Source: Saltatorellus ferox (lineage in GTDB: Bacteria; Planctomycetota; UBA1135; GCA-002686595). Taken from it: 64,000 nt of DNA. Of this stretch, positions 37,973 to 47,575 are shown piece after piece (positions within the stretch are counted from its first letter, which is position 1; every line of letters begins with the position of its first letter). The translations under genes were made by a program, and so were the position numbers. The notes under the pieces were generated by a model. It did no database searches and was not told the origin of the DNA. It was given only the letters and a program-made list of their open reading frames with translations. The stretch spans positions 6,515,524 through 6,579,523 of the forward strand of contig CP036434.1 in NCBI GenBank assembly GCA_007751475.1. Reading direction: 5' to 3'.

Positions 37973-38066
37973 ACGGAGTCGGGTGGCCCCGGGTCGTTAC
38001 CTCCCCGGGGCTATCACAGATCCGGACGTGCGCGATTAACGCATCCGGCTCATCATCCCCATGGCT
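37973..38066 (-). mobile_element. solo 3' end of a group II intron (domains V-VI)
   Basis: Over 90 bp nearly identical to 8093-8186 (ACGGAGTCGGGTGGCCCCGG to CATCCCCATGGCT), with only a few changes, some compensatory in loops. The rest of the intron is absent; at 38067 an IS21-type end begins. It is either a 5'-truncated retrotransposition product or a remnant cut by the IS21 insertion. Confidence 0.8.
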
Positions 38067-38354
38067 GCCAACGGCCACTAGAAAAGGGACCTTTGTGGCC
38101 ACTTGAAAAGGGACCCCCTCTGGAGGGCTGTGAGGCCCCCCTCGAAGGTCACAAACGCGCACGCCGGAGCCGCTCTCGCTCCGCAGATGACCGCCATCAC
38201 GCACTGAGACCAACCTGAAGAGCGAGAGGGGAGCAGCCCCACCTCCAGGGAAGAGGCGGGGTTCACCTGAACCGGCCTGCCGGTCGGAACTGAGAAGACG
38301 TGAGCAGGGCTCCGGCCCCGTGACCGTCACACAATTTGGCTGAACAACTGAGAA

Positions 38355-38406
38355 GAGGCCGCCGGACCAAAGCCCTCACCTTGAGGGGCTTTGATCCGAC
38401 GGCCTC
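38355..38406 (-). terminator. strong hairpin downstream of istB
   Basis: GAGGCCG... CAAAGCCC, loop, GGGGCTTTG... CGGCCTC: a stem of about 20 pairs with minor mismatches, 65 bp past the istB stop. Likely ends or blocks transcription through the IS. Confidence 0.6.
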
Positions 38407-38470
38407 AGCACTGCCATACACAAGCGAACGCAATACTCGTCCTCACCCAGGTTGAGGCGCGAACGGCTGA

Positions 38471-38877
38471 CTATGGAGTGGGAGTCTTCTCGTGCGCGTC
38501 CTCTGCCGCTTGCAGTCGATAGCTCTTGCCGCGCGTCTCCAAGATCGTTGCATGGTGCACGATCCGATCGATCACGGCAGCAGCAGCGGTCGTGTCCTGA
38601 AAGACCTCGCTCCACCGGGGGAACGGAAGGTTCGTCGTGACGATCAGACTGCGCCGCTCGTAGATCTTCGTGATGAATGTGAACAACAGATCCGCCCCGG
38701 CGCGATCGAACGGAACGTACCCGAGCTCATCAAGGATCACCAAGTCGTAGCGCGCGAGCTGATCTAGCTTGCGTGAGAGTCGGTCAACGGACTTTGACTC
38801 GACGAGCATCGTCGTGAGATCAGCCGCGGTCATGAATCGAACCCGCATCCCGCGTTGGCAGCATGCGAAGCCGATCG
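38471..38877 (-). pseudogene. istB: IstB (IS21 ATPase helper), C-terminal half
   Basis: About 135 residues: MTAADLTTMLVESKSVDRLS, DLVILDELGYVPFDRAGADL (Walker B), TTNLPFPRWSEVFQDT and the end SYRLQAAEDAHEKTPTP. The Walker A half is lost at the junction with IS91-like copy H (38878). In the sequence the frame happens to stay open through the element end into its transposase fragment, giving an artificial 486-codon fusion. Confidence 0.88.
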
Positions 38878-39773
38878 ACGGATAGGACTTCCAAGCGGGG
38901 TGTCGACACCCCGGTAACCGTAGCCTGGGGCCTGATTCTTCGCTACCCCCATCCTCGCGGGCCACGCGGGAGCGCCCGAGCGGCCATCGGGCTCTTCGCT
39001 GAGCCGAACTCGCCCGATTTCGCCCCCTCCGACGAGCACCACCGGTTCGCTTCACCACGACCTGCAGCCAGCACCCTCCCCAAGGCGCTGGCTGTTGTTG
39101 TTTCATCGAGCCCGATCGCCCGCGCGCCGCTCTTCCGCAGCGTCCTACTCCCCGAAGTCCAGCCGCCCCGTGAAGTAGACACGGCCGAGGCGGCATCAGT
39201 ATTCGGACCTCGGGCTCTGCCGGTGGGGAACGACTCGGCCCCGGCGATGACGGGTCTCTCCCACCGGGCGAATCGGATGACCTCCTCGCCGCCGCTCTCA
39301 CCCCCTCCAGCACCTTCCGCGCTGTCTCCGGATCTGTGATCACGGAGATCATGTGCCTGCGCCCGCGGCAGCGCGGGCGCTTGAGAACATCTTCCGAAAA
39401 CACCCGCTTCAGAAGATCTGCCCAGCGGATGTACCTCTGGTCCTTAGACGGCTCCCCCGCACTCTTCGCGGCGTCTTCATCGGCGACGTCCACATCCTTC
39501 GGCTCCTTCCGAACCACCGGACGCGGCACCACCAGATCACGCAATGATGAGGCCCGGGCTAGCACTCCCTGATACGTCAGCTGATGCTCGCGCGGATGCG
39601 GCGCGAGCGCCGCCAGTCGAGCCATGAACTGATACGGCGTCATGACGAAACCTTTGGTCCCATCACGCCAGGCCTTGCGCAGCAGCCACGAGACCATCCC
39701 ATCGGGACGGACATCGAAGCGTTCCAGACTGATGGCGGGTATTGTCACGTAGCGGCAGAGCTTCTCCAGTTGC
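38878..39773 (-). mobile_element. IS91-like element copy H, cut by IS256-type element
   Basis: Constant end at 38878 with palindrome, transposase fragment from about 39190 (CLLHGAAG tail variant, as in copy A), ending at TCTCCAGTTGC (39773) where an IS256-type element starts. The remaining part of copy H is not found on the other side of that element. Confidence 0.82.
39190..39773 (-). pseudogene. IS91-like transposase fragment (copy H)
   Basis: About 195 residues from QLEKLCRYVTIPAISLERFD to MPPRPCLLHGAAG; no HUH motif. The usual stop after GRLDFGK is replaced by an open frame. Disrupted at its N-terminal side by the IS256-type element. Confidence 0.78.
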
Positions 39774-41189
39774 GAGGTATTGCCAAGAGTTGTGTTCCAA
39801 GAATTCTTGGTCAGGCTGGGACGCTGATCTCCTTGGGGCCTTGGGCGAGTCCGTCCTTGAACTGAACGCCCAAGATGAGGGCCCCCAGTTGCTCGTGTCC
39901 GTTGAGTCGACGCCACTTGGCCTGGGCGCACATGGTGAGCTTGAAGACCATGGACAGGGTCGCCATTCGTGAGCCGCTGCCCTTCGTGCGGCTGGTCCGC
40001 TGCCGGACTGTCGCGAAGGTCGACTCGATCGGGTTGCTGGTGCGCAGGTGCCTCCAGTGCTCCGCCGGGAAGTCAAAGAAGGCGAGCATCTCCTCCTTGT
40101 CCTTGACGAGGCATTCGACCGCCTTGGGGTACTTCGCGCTGTAGGTCGCGATGAAGGCATCGAACGCCTTGAGGGCGAGTTCCTCGGTCTCCGCCATCCA
40201 GATCGCTTGCAGCAGGCTCTTGGCCGTCGCGTGCGCCGACTTCGGGAGCTTGTTCAGGATGTTCGCCATCTTGTGAGTCCAGCAGCGTTGATGGCGCGTC
40301 GCTGGCCAGATCTTGCTGACCGCTTTCCAGAAGCCAAGTGCTCCGTCACCGATGGCCAGCATCGGCGCTTCGTCCAGGCCTCGAGCCTTCAGGTCCACCA
40401 GCATCTCGGTCCACGATTGCTCGCTCTCACGCGTCCCGTCGTGGATTGCAATCACCTCCTTGCGCCCATCGGGCGTTGCCCCAATAAGTACCAGAATGCA
40501 GGCCCTTTCGCCGGTTAGACGCACATTGAAGTAAACGCCATCGGCCCAGACGTAGACGTATCGCTTGCCCTTCAGGGAGCGCTTCTCCCATGCGCTGAAC
40601 TCGTCCTCCCAGACCTTCTTGCAACGGACCACTGAGGAGGCTGAGAATCCGACAGGGTCGACGCCCAGGAGGCCTGCCAGCACGTCGGTCATGTCGTTGG
40701 TCGAGATGCCGCGGAGGTAGAGCCAGGGGATCAGGTCCTCGATGTTCTTGGCCTTCCGCAGGTAGCGCGGGACCAGCTTGCTCTGGAACTTGAGCTCTCC
40801 ATCATCGGGCCCAGCGTCCTTGACCCGGACTCTCGGCTGTCGGATCGGTAGCACGCCTGCCCCCGTATGGATCTCGCGCTCGGGGAGGTAGCCGTTGAGA
40901 ACCACCCGTCGGTTGCCCTTCTCGTCGACCACCGTGCGGAACCGATCGATGTGCTCCTGGGCCTCAGCTGAAATGGCCTCCGCGAGGATCGCCTGCGCCG
41001 CCCCTCGGATGAGGTTGGTCAGGGCGTCTTGGGTGATGGTTGCTGGATGAAGTTGGTGAACCGGTGTACTCTCGGTCATGTGGCGTATCCTCCCCGCTGT
41101 GGGGCTTGGGTGTCGTGGTAGTGCTTGACACCAAGGGTACGTCGCAACCTGATCAGGTCATCCTGGAACACAACTTCTGGTCATACCTC
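39774..41189 (-). mobile_element. second IS256-family element, complete
   Basis: Inverted ends: GAGGTATTGCCAAGAGTTGT at 39774 and, on the opposite strand, GAGGTATGACCAGAAGTTGT at 41189. About 1416 bp with one intact transposase. The flanks do not share an 8- or 9-bp duplication: an IS91-like fragment lies to the left, a truncated hydrolase gene to the right, which points to a deletion or recombination after insertion. Confidence 0.88.
39811..41079 (-). CDS. IS256-family transposase (second type)
   Basis: A 422-residue transposase, unrelated in detail to the one at 18249. DDE pattern: VYVWADGVYFNVRL, MLAIGDGALGFWKAV and TSNPIESTFATVRQRT, with RCWTHKMANIL between the second and third acidic residues, the classic family motif. 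Full length, start MTESTPVHQLHP. Expected to be active. Confidence 0.95.
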   Translation of the reverse strand: MTESTPVHQLHPATITQDALTNLIRGAAQAILAEAISAEAQEHIDRFRTVVDEKGNRRVVLNGYLPEREIHTGAGVLPIRQPRVRVKDAGPDDGELKFQSKLVPRYLRKAKNIEDLIPWLYLRGISTNDMTDVLAGLLGVDPVGFSASSVVRCKKVWEDEFSAWEKRSLKGKRYVYVWADGVYFNVRLTGERACILVLIGATPDGRKEVIAIHDGTRESEQSWTEMLVDLKARGLDEAPMLAIGDGALGFWKAVSKIWPATRHQRCWTHKMANILNKLPKSAHATAKSLLQAIWMAETEELALKAFDAFIATYSAKYPKAVECLVKDKEEMLAFFDFPAEHWRHLRTSNPIESTFATVRQRTSRTKGSGSRMATLSMVFKLTMCAQAKWRRLNGHEQLGALILGVQFKDGLAQGPKEISVPA

Positions 41190-41558
41190 GAACGAGTCCC
41201 CCAGAACCAGAACGTGGGTGGTACGCGAGTCGGACTGCAGTGCCTGCGGCAGCGACCTGTGGCCGCGGCTGTCCTGAACACAGAGGTGGACCTCCCCATC
41301 CTCGTTCGTGAACGACTTCTCCCGATTCACGGCGTGGCGCCAGCCCAGTTCCTCGTCAAGCAGCATCATGCGTGGGAAGGCGACCGCCGAGTACACGCGT
41401 ACGGCTGCCTCCGCGAGCAATGCGCCGATGAGGACCGACCCGACTGCGACCATCAGGCGCGTCTTCCATTTTCCGCGACGTCGATCGATTCCCGGGCCCG
41501 TCGCCTCATGCGGTCGTGAAGGGCCAAGGGCGCCGGTTTCCAGGTCGATCGATGTCAT
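41190..41558 (-). pseudogene. SGNH/GDSL-type hydrolase, N-terminal fragment
   Basis: From ATG 41558 the frame encodes about 123 residues: cytoplasmic tail, one membrane helix (LMVAVGSVLIGALLAEAAVR), then DEELGWRHAVNREKSF and THVLVLGDSFE, where GDSF is the catalytic serine block of SGNH hydrolases. The IS256-type element at 41189 removes the rest. Membrane-anchored SGNH proteins of this layout often modify surface sugars. Confidence 0.75.
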
Positions 41559-41652
41559 TCGGGCACGCGGGTCGAGAACGCAGGCGGCTCTGGTGGACCT
41601 GCCGTTGGAGTCTGCCAATCGCGTGCGCTCAACGCCAGAGCACCGTCACAGG

Positions 41653-41819
41653 CTAGGAGCGTGTTGCGCATTGACGAATCCACGTAGCGCACTTCCCGAA
41701 TCGCAATACTGCGTTGATTCGAACCCACGTGACTACTGCCACGCGAGGGGTCGAATCGCCTTGTCTTGCGATCCGGGCAGCGCACTACGCAAATCCGTCA
41801 ATGCGCAACACGCTCCTAG
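41653..41819. repeat. palindromic miniature element, complete copy
   Basis: A 167-bp sequence bounded by CTAGGAGCGTGTTGCGCATT and its exact inverse at the right end (41800-41819). The two halves are imperfect inverted repeats of each other throughout, so the transcript could fold into one long hairpin. No coding capacity. Partial copies: 13243-13376, 15549-15637, 27302-27346. The family resembles a MITE or a large REP-type element. Confidence 0.82.
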
Positions 41820-41858
41820 GAGTCTGCGCTGAATCGTGGAGTGAGATAGACTGCATGG

Positions 41859-44267
41859 ATGGCTCCACCTGAAACCGGCAAGACGGGCACCTTGCTGTGG
41901 GGCGGGGCGATCGCGCTCCTCTTTCTGGCGGGTGCACGCTGGTGGGTCGACAGGGCTTCGATCGATCCAGGCGCTCGCGTTGAATCACCGGCCTTCGCCG
42001 GTGACTCCGCGGACCTGGATCCGCCGGAGAGTCTGCTGCATCTGACCACAGGCTCCCGGGATCACCGGGTGTCGGGCTGGGAAGGGGGCGAGGCCGAAAC
42101 CCCGGGCTCCGACGCTCCGCGTGCGGCAACCACGAGCTCGGGCGCCGCGCACGTGCTCGCGCGCTGGACAGATTCGGGGCGACCCGCGACCGATTTGCTG
42201 GTTTCGCTTCGACCCTGGAGGAACGGTGGAGCAGCACGGCACGGGCGCTGTCAGCAGCCCACGGATCAGGATGGGCGCACCACGTTCCTGAACCTCGCGC
42301 CTGGCGACTATGTGGTGGGCCTCGCCACGGGCTCGTCCGAGCGAGCCACGAGACTCACGGTCGAATCGGGTGCCACCGTCGAGGCGGAACTTTTTCTGGC
42401 CGAAGGGATCTCGATCAGCGGCGTCGTACTCGATGCTGCGGGGGCTCGCGTGTCTGGCGCGGACGTCGTCTGGGTGGACGGGCTTGGCGAGCCAGAACGC
42501 GTCGGCGTCTCCGGTGAGACCGGATCGTTCCGAGTCGAAGGTGTCCTGGACGACGGATACCTGTTCGCGGAGCGCGCGGGCGATGCGCCCTCGGCTCGCC
42601 ATCTCTGTGAGCTCGGCGCGGGCAGCCAGCAGGGGGTCGTCTTGCAGTTACGGGGACCAGGGGCGTCACTGGAGGGCCTCGTGGTCGATGGGTACGGCGA
42701 GCCCGTGCCCGGGGCACGCGTGAGCCTGGGGACGAGCGAGCGCCTGACCGATGCCCCCCACCCTTCGGACGTACCGGGCTGGAACCGACCCGCTCGCCTC
42801 AGGGCCGTCACGGATCGCGACGGCGGCTTCACTTTCGCCGGAGTGGCGCCGGTCTCCTGGAGGATGGTGGTCGATCACCCGGACTTCGCACCGCTCGAAT
42901 CGACGGTCGCGCTGATCCCTGGAGCGTCGGAGTCACTGCACCTGACGCTCGGGGAAGGGGCCGTCGTATGGGGAACGTTGACGGATCGGCAGGGTGCTCC
43001 CGTCCGGGATGGAGTCATCTACTCGCCCGGTGAGACCCCTGATCGACTTGGCTACGATCGCCTGGCGACGACGCAGCCGGACGGGACCTATGAGATGCGC
43101 GGCCTCGGACGGTCGGCTCACAGACGATTCCATGCGCATGTGGAGGGGCAGGTCGGATCCGCCGAAGCCTTCCTGGACCTCACGGCCGCAACACGCGTGG
43201 AGTGGAACCCGGTGCTCAGGCCACTGGCCGGGCTTTCGGGCGTCCTGATCAACGATGTGGATGAGCCGCTCCGCGGGTTCATGGTCGTTGCCATGGGCTC
43301 CGGCTCGTGGATCGACAACGCGATGACTGCCGGGGATGGTTCCTTCACCCTGACCCAGGACCTGTCGCTGGCGACCGATCTGAGCGTCTTGCGTCCAGCC
43401 GCGGAGGGGCGGCCGCTTCACATTCGCGCCATCCACGTGGAGCGAGACGTGTTACCCGCGGCTTCTCCAATCGTGATTCGCGTCCTTGAAGGGGAGCTCG
43501 CCGTCGGAGCCGTGAAGGGTCACGTGGTCGACACCTCGGGTCACTTGCCCGCCGGCACGGAGGTCCAGATCAAGGCCTGGGGGTTCCCCCTCGCCCAGGT
43601 TTCGGTATTCGGGGTGGATGGATGGTTCGAGATCACGGACCTCTGCACCGGCCGCTTCGACGTGGAGATCACCGCGCCGGATCGTGCTCCATGGAAAGGC
43701 GTCGTCGAGATCGAAACCGACCGCACGACGGACCTCGGCGATATCCGCCTGGGGCGCGGAGGCCAGCTCGAGTGGGACGCGGCCTCCCTGCAATCATCGT
43801 CATGGCCGGACTCGACGGAGGCCAGCGTCTGGAACGGCGCGGGCGAGAGCCCGGAGCCCCTTCCCTTCGAACCGAACAGAACGCTGGGCCCTCTGGCGGA
43901 AGGCGAGTACACGGTGCGTCTGTCGGCGCCCGGCTACGCCCTTGCCGTGAATAGCGTGAGCGTCTTCGACGGCGAGACGACGACGGTCGCTGTGCCCGCC
44001 GCCAGAGCCCGCCAGGGGCCGGTCTTCGAAGTCGTGGGAATCGGCGAAGCGTATGCGTTGCTGCGGGCTCGACAGGCGAGCGGCGACACGATCCTGCCCA
44101 CGTTCATGGCCGGCGGCGACGATCCGCTCCGCGTCGAGCTTCCCGGTTTACCGGACGGTGACTACGTGCTGGAGGTCGAGACGATCGGTCAGCGCCGCGC
44201 GGTGCACCGGTTCAGCGTTCGGAACGGTTCGGGCGGGTCAGGGGTCGAGAGGATCACCCTGCGATAG
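41859..44267 (+). CDS. membrane-anchored protein with carboxypeptidase-regulatory-like repeats
   Basis: An 802-residue protein with one N-terminal membrane helix (LLWGGAIALLFLAGARWW) and a long extracytoplasmic part made of repeated beta-sandwich domains: ISGVVLDAAGARVSGADVVW, LEGLVVDGYGEPVPGARVSL, VWGTLTDRQGAPVRDGVIYS, VKGHVVDTSGHLPAGTEVQI. These are the 'G.V.d..G.pv.ga.V' repeats of the carboxypeptidase regulatory-like / SdrD_B families, found in envelope adhesion or scaffold proteins. No enzyme motif. It starts 40 bp after the palindromic miniature element. Confidence 0.82.
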   Translation: MAPPETGKTGTLLWGGAIALLFLAGARWWVDRASIDPGARVESPAFAGDSADLDPPESLLHLTTGSRDHRVSGWEGGEAETPGSDAPRAATTSSGAAHVLARWTDSGRPATDLLVSLRPWRNGGAARHGRCQQPTDQDGRTTFLNLAPGDYVVGLATGSSERATRLTVESGATVEAELFLAEGISISGVVLDAAGARVSGADVVWVDGLGEPERVGVSGETGSFRVEGVLDDGYLFAERAGDAPSARHLCELGAGSQQGVVLQLRGPGASLEGLVVDGYGEPVPGARVSLGTSERLTDAPHPSDVPGWNRPARLRAVTDRDGGFTFAGVAPVSWRMVVDHPDFAPLESTVALIPGASESLHLTLGEGAVVWGTLTDRQGAPVRDGVIYSPGETPDRLGYDRLATTQPDGTYEMRGLGRSAHRRFHAHVEGQVGSAEAFLDLTAATRVEWNPVLRPLAGLSGVLINDVDEPLRGFMVVAMGSGSWIDNAMTAGDGSFTLTQDLSLATDLSVLRPAAEGRPLHIRAIHVERDVLPAASPIVIRVLEGELAVGAVKGHVVDTSGHLPAGTEVQIKAWGFPLAQVSVFGVDGWFEITDLCTGRFDVEITAPDRAPWKGVVEIETDRTTDLGDIRLGRGGQLEWDAASLQSSSWPDSTEASVWNGAGESPEPLPFEPNRTLGPLAEGEYTVRLSAPGYALAVNSVSVFDGETTTVAVPAARARQGPVFEVVGIGEAYALLRARQASGDTILPTFMAGGDDPLRVELPGLPDGDYVLEVETIGQRRAVHRFSVRNGSGGSGVERITLR

Positions 44268-44276
44268 GCAACTTCG

Positions 44277-44801
44277 CTACTGCGGCTTGCTCGTTGGCCG
44301 ATATGGCTCCGGATACTTGCCGGCGACGGGGATCCTTGGGTCCTGGCGAGAACGCTGCAGTTCGTAGGCAGCCATGCCGTGGGCGATCGCCACGTTCAAC
44401 GAGGCCACCGGACCGAATTGGGGGATTCGAACGACGGCATCGCACTCGGCGAGGAACTCGTCCGAGAGACCGGTTCGCTCGTTGCCGAGCACGAGCGCCG
44501 CGCGCTCTGGCCAGGTCGATCGATGAATGGGCGTGGCCTCCGGTCGGATCTCGAGGGCAACCGGTACCCATGACCCGCGGGCACACCACTCGAAGAAGGC
44601 GCTGTCGTCGGACAGGTAGGTGATCTCGCAGAGGGTCTCGAGCTTGCGCGAAAAGGCCTGGGAGCCTTTGCCGAAACGCCAGGGCTGCTCGAGCCCGACC
44701 ATCACCAGAGGACCGCCACCCATCGCGACGTGGGTGCGGACGATGGAGCCGACGTTGATGGGACTTTTCAGTCCGTGAAGGATCGTGGCGAGGGCGCTCA
44801 T
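44277..44801 (-). CDS. SpoU/TrmH-family RNA 2'-O-methyltransferase
   Basis: A 174-residue SPOUT-fold enzyme using S-adenosylmethionine. The three family motifs are present: motif 1 LKSPINVGSIVRT (with the catalytic Arg), motif 2 ALVLGNERTGLSDEF, motif 3 VRIPQFGPVASLNVAIAHGM. There is no N-terminal substrate-binding domain, as in the shorter tRNA-methyltransferase members such as TrmL, though the chain is not diagnostic. It is convergent with the gene at 41859 (9 bp apart). Confidence 0.9.
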   Translation of the reverse strand: MSALATILHGLKSPINVGSIVRTHVAMGGGPLVMVGLEQPWRFGKGSQAFSRKLETLCEITYLSDDSAFFEWCARGSWVPVALEIRPEATPIHRSTWPERAALVLGNERTGLSDEFLAECDAVVRIPQFGPVASLNVAIAHGMAAYELQRSRQDPRIPVAGKYPEPYRPTSKPQ

Positions 44802-44832
44802 CTTGTGGCGGTACCCGCCCTGAATGGGTCCG

Positions 44833-46101
44833 TCAGAGGGACTGGAACAGCTCGCTCGTCGCGATCGCCTTCACCATCGTGGCCAGCCCATCGCCGCTCG
44901 CTCGGACCTCGGCGGTGATCCCGTCCAGGGCGGCACGATCTCCGAAGGAAAGCGGCCGGCCCAGCGCGAACGCGCTCATCTTGTGGACGAGGGCGGACAC
45001 GAACTGGTCCTGGCGGTTGTCCAGGAGGAAGCGCTTGAGCCCTTCCAGGCCCGCGAGTTCCTGACCGTTGAAGAGCACGCTGTTCGCGTCGATCGGCTTG
45101 CCCTGGACCTCGTCGCGCCAGCTGCCCGCCGCGTCGAAGTTCTCGAAGGCGATGCCCCACGGGTCGATCTTCGCGTGGCACGAAATGCACGCGGGATCGT
45201 TGCGGTGGTCCTCGATGCGCTCCTTGAGCGTCATCTTCGCGATCTCCGGATCCGCGAGATCGATCGTGGGCACCGCGGGCGGCGGTGGCGGCGGCGGGTC
45301 GTTCAGGAGCCGCTCCAGGAGCCAGACGCCGCGCTTCAGCGGGTGAGAGTCCTTGCCGTCCGAGTTCATGGCGAGCAGGCCCGCCTGGGCGAGCAGTCCG
45401 CCACGGGAGGGCTGGTCCCCCACCGGCACGCGGCGAAAGTCGTTGCCGGTGACGCCCGCGATGCCGTAGTGCGACGCGAGCCGCTCGTCCGCCATCGTGA
45501 AACCAGAGTTCAGGAACTTGAGCACGCTCTCGTTCGAGCGCAGAAGCTCACCGAAGAAGGCCACCGGCTCCTGCGCCATGGACTCCTTCAGGGCCGCGTT
45601 GAACCTCGGGTAGGCCTTCCGATCGATCTGGAGGTAGTCGAGGAGCGACATGCCGAGCCACTGGCGGACGAAGTGCTTCGGGAAGCGCTCGGCCCTGGGG
45701 TCGCCGAGCATGCGCTCGACCTGCTGCTCCAGGACGGCGGGATCCGCCAGCTCGCCGCGATCGGCGAGAGCGATCAGCTCGTCGTCCGGGGTGCTGCACC
45801 AGAGGAACATGGCGAGGCGCGTGGCGAGCGCGGCCTCGCGGCTGCCCTCCACGATCTCATCGGGCGCGTCCGAGACGTTCGGCGGGATGCCGACGAAGAG
45901 GAAGTTCGGCGACGAGAGAACCGTCGCCAGCACCTCGATCATCGCGCCCTGGAAATCCTCTGCGTCGGGGCGGAGTCGCTCGAAGAGGGCGAGCTTTCGG
46001 CCCAGCTCATCCGCGGTCGGCGCGCGCCGCCACGCGCGCGTGAGAAAGCTCGCGAGGACCTCCTCCGCGTACACGCTCTCGTCGTGCGCGTTCGGGCTCT
46101 C
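44833..46101 (-). pseudogene. DUF1592/DUF1588/DUF1585 protein, N-terminus cut by IS91-like copy I
   Basis: About 420 residues remain: DUF1595/1592-like start (VYAEEVLASFLTRAWRRAPT, ALATRLAMFLWCSTPDDELI), DUF1588 (RRGGLLAQ, SHPLKRGVWLLERLL, ACISCHAKIDPWGIAFENFD with a CxxCH haem-type motif) and DUF1585 (FVSALVHKMSAFALGRPLSF). This is the C-terminal half of a family normally of 700-900 residues with an N-terminal cytochrome domain, typical of Planctomycetota. The frame is open to the element end at 46102 (PSESPNAHDES), so the start is lost. A run of seven prolines is a normal linker. Confidence 0.88.
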
Positions 46102-47541
46102 CGACGGATAGGAACTCCAAGCGGGGTGTCGACACGCTTACCGTCGTATTCTGAGGCCCGATTCTCCGCAACCCCTATCCTCACCGTCCACGCGGGAGCG
46201 CCCGAGCGGCCAGCGGCCTCTTCGCTGAGCCGAACTCGCCCGATTTCCCCCTCTCCGAACGGCACCGCTGGATCGCTTCACCACGACCTGCAGCCAGCAC
46301 CCTTCCCAAGGCGCGGGCTGTTGTTGTTTCATCGAGCACGATCGCCCGCGCGCCGCTCTTCCGCAGCTTTCTACTTCCCGAAGTCCAGCCGCCCCTGCCG
46401 AGGCGGCATCGGTATTCGGACCTCGGGCTCTGCCGGTGGGGAACGGCTCGGCCCTGGCGAGGACAGGTCTCCCCCACCCAGCGAATCGGATGACCTCCTC
46501 GCCGCCGCTCTCACCCCCTCCAGCACCTTCCGCGCTGTCTCCGGATCTGTGATCACGGAGATCATGTGCCTGCGCCCGCGGCAGCGCGGGCAGCTGAGAA
46601 CATCTTCCGAAAACACCCGCTTCAGAAGATCTGCCCAGCGGATGTACCTCTGGTCCTTCGACGGCTCCCCCGCACTCTTCGAGCCGTCTTCATCGGCGAC
46701 GTCCACATCCTTCCGCTCCTTCCGAACCACGGGACGCGGCACCACCAGATCACGCAATGATGAGGCCGGGGCCAGCACTCCCTGATACGTCAGCTGATGC
46801 TCGCGCGGATGCGGCGCGAGCGCCGCCAGTCGAGCCATGAACTGGTATGGCGTCATGACGAAGCCTTTGGTCCCATCACGCCAGGCCTTGCGCAGCAGCC
46901 ACGAGACCATCCCATCGGGACGGACCTCGAAGCGCTCGAGGCTGATGGCGGGCCTCGTTACATACCGGCAGAGCTTCTCCAGCTGCGCCCGCTGGCCCTT
47001 GCGGATCAGCGTCGCCGCGTGCAACGAGAACCCACCTGCGTTCACCACCAGCGGAGGCGGCACGTACTGACTCCCCCAACCCGACGACTGGAACGCCCTG
47101 GCAAGATCAGGGTCGATGAGGCGCTTCAGCGGGCGGCCTGCGGCCTCTCCCAACGGAATCAGCGACTTCACCGATGCCGCTTTCAGGCCTGGGAAGAAGG
47201 AACCCTCACGCGCATCCCCGAAGTCGAGCAGCGGTGACTCATCCGCGCCCCCGTCCGCGTACTCCCAAGGGGGGTCGTCGCCTTTGCGTAGGGGCAGACC
47301 GAGTGCGATTGGGTCGAGGGAGTAGCGCTTCAGCACACGACGGATGCGCGCGATCGCGTCGCCGTGCACACGCTCGACCTCCGCCGACGTCAGAGGATCT
47401 GCGGGCAGAAAGACGGGAGACTCGAAAGCGCTGCGCGTGACGTACACACCGTCCAGATAGAGGGAGTGGAAGTGAACATTAAGTCCCAACGAGGATTCAA
47501 AGCGCTGCGTCGAGTTCACGGCGCCGATGTCGAGCCGGACC
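46102..47541 (-). mobile_element. IS91-like element copy I
   Basis: Constant end at 46102 of a second subtype (AC, GGATAGGAACTCC, then GACACGCTTACCGTCGTATT), shared with copy K. It runs past the HUH motif to CGATGTCGAGCCGGACC at 47541, where a short reverse-oriented terminus begins. The right boundary differs from that of copy D by over 50 bp. Confidence 0.85.
46371..47519 (-). pseudogene. IS91-like transposase, C-terminal two thirds (copy I)
   Basis: 382 codons, MNSTQRFESSLGLNVHFHSL to RQGRLDFGK, with the HUH motif, and an LSCPRCRGRRH zinc-ribbon-like segment that keeps both cysteines (copies C, D and K have KRPRCRG). It is about 90% like copy D and carries a three-residue insertion (HAATLIRKG). 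The frame is intact within the fragment but the N-terminal domain is missing. Confidence 0.82.
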
Positions 47542-47560
47542 GGGAAGTCCTATCCGTTTC
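47542..47560 (+). mobile_element. IS91-like solo terminus in reverse orientation
   Basis: GGAAGTCCTATCCGTTT, i.e. the outermost bases of the element end on the minus strand with the AC flank replaced by AAAC. It directly joins copy I to the degenerate copy J. Confidence 0.5.
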
Positions 47561-47575
47561 ACTGAGCCCAATTCA

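Larger units (their letters stand above)
38070..38877 (-). mobile_element. IS21-family remnant
   Basis: Begins with paired terminal repeats (GGCCACTAGAAAAGGGACC and GGCCACTTGAAAAGGGACC, 38073-38114), typical multiple end repeats of IS21, and contains an istB 3' part. An IS91-like end at 38878 removes the remainder including istA. Confidence 0.7.

Noticed and set aside
38471..39931. A 486-codon open frame that looks like an IstB-transposase fusion
   Set aside because: It joins an istB 3' part, the non-coding IS91-like end and a transposase fragment by chance absence of stops; the parts match separate elements with clear junctions at 38878 and 39774.
45280..45310. Run of seven prolines in the DUF1592-type protein
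   Set aside because: A flexible linker of this kind is usual between domains in the family and needs no special explanation.
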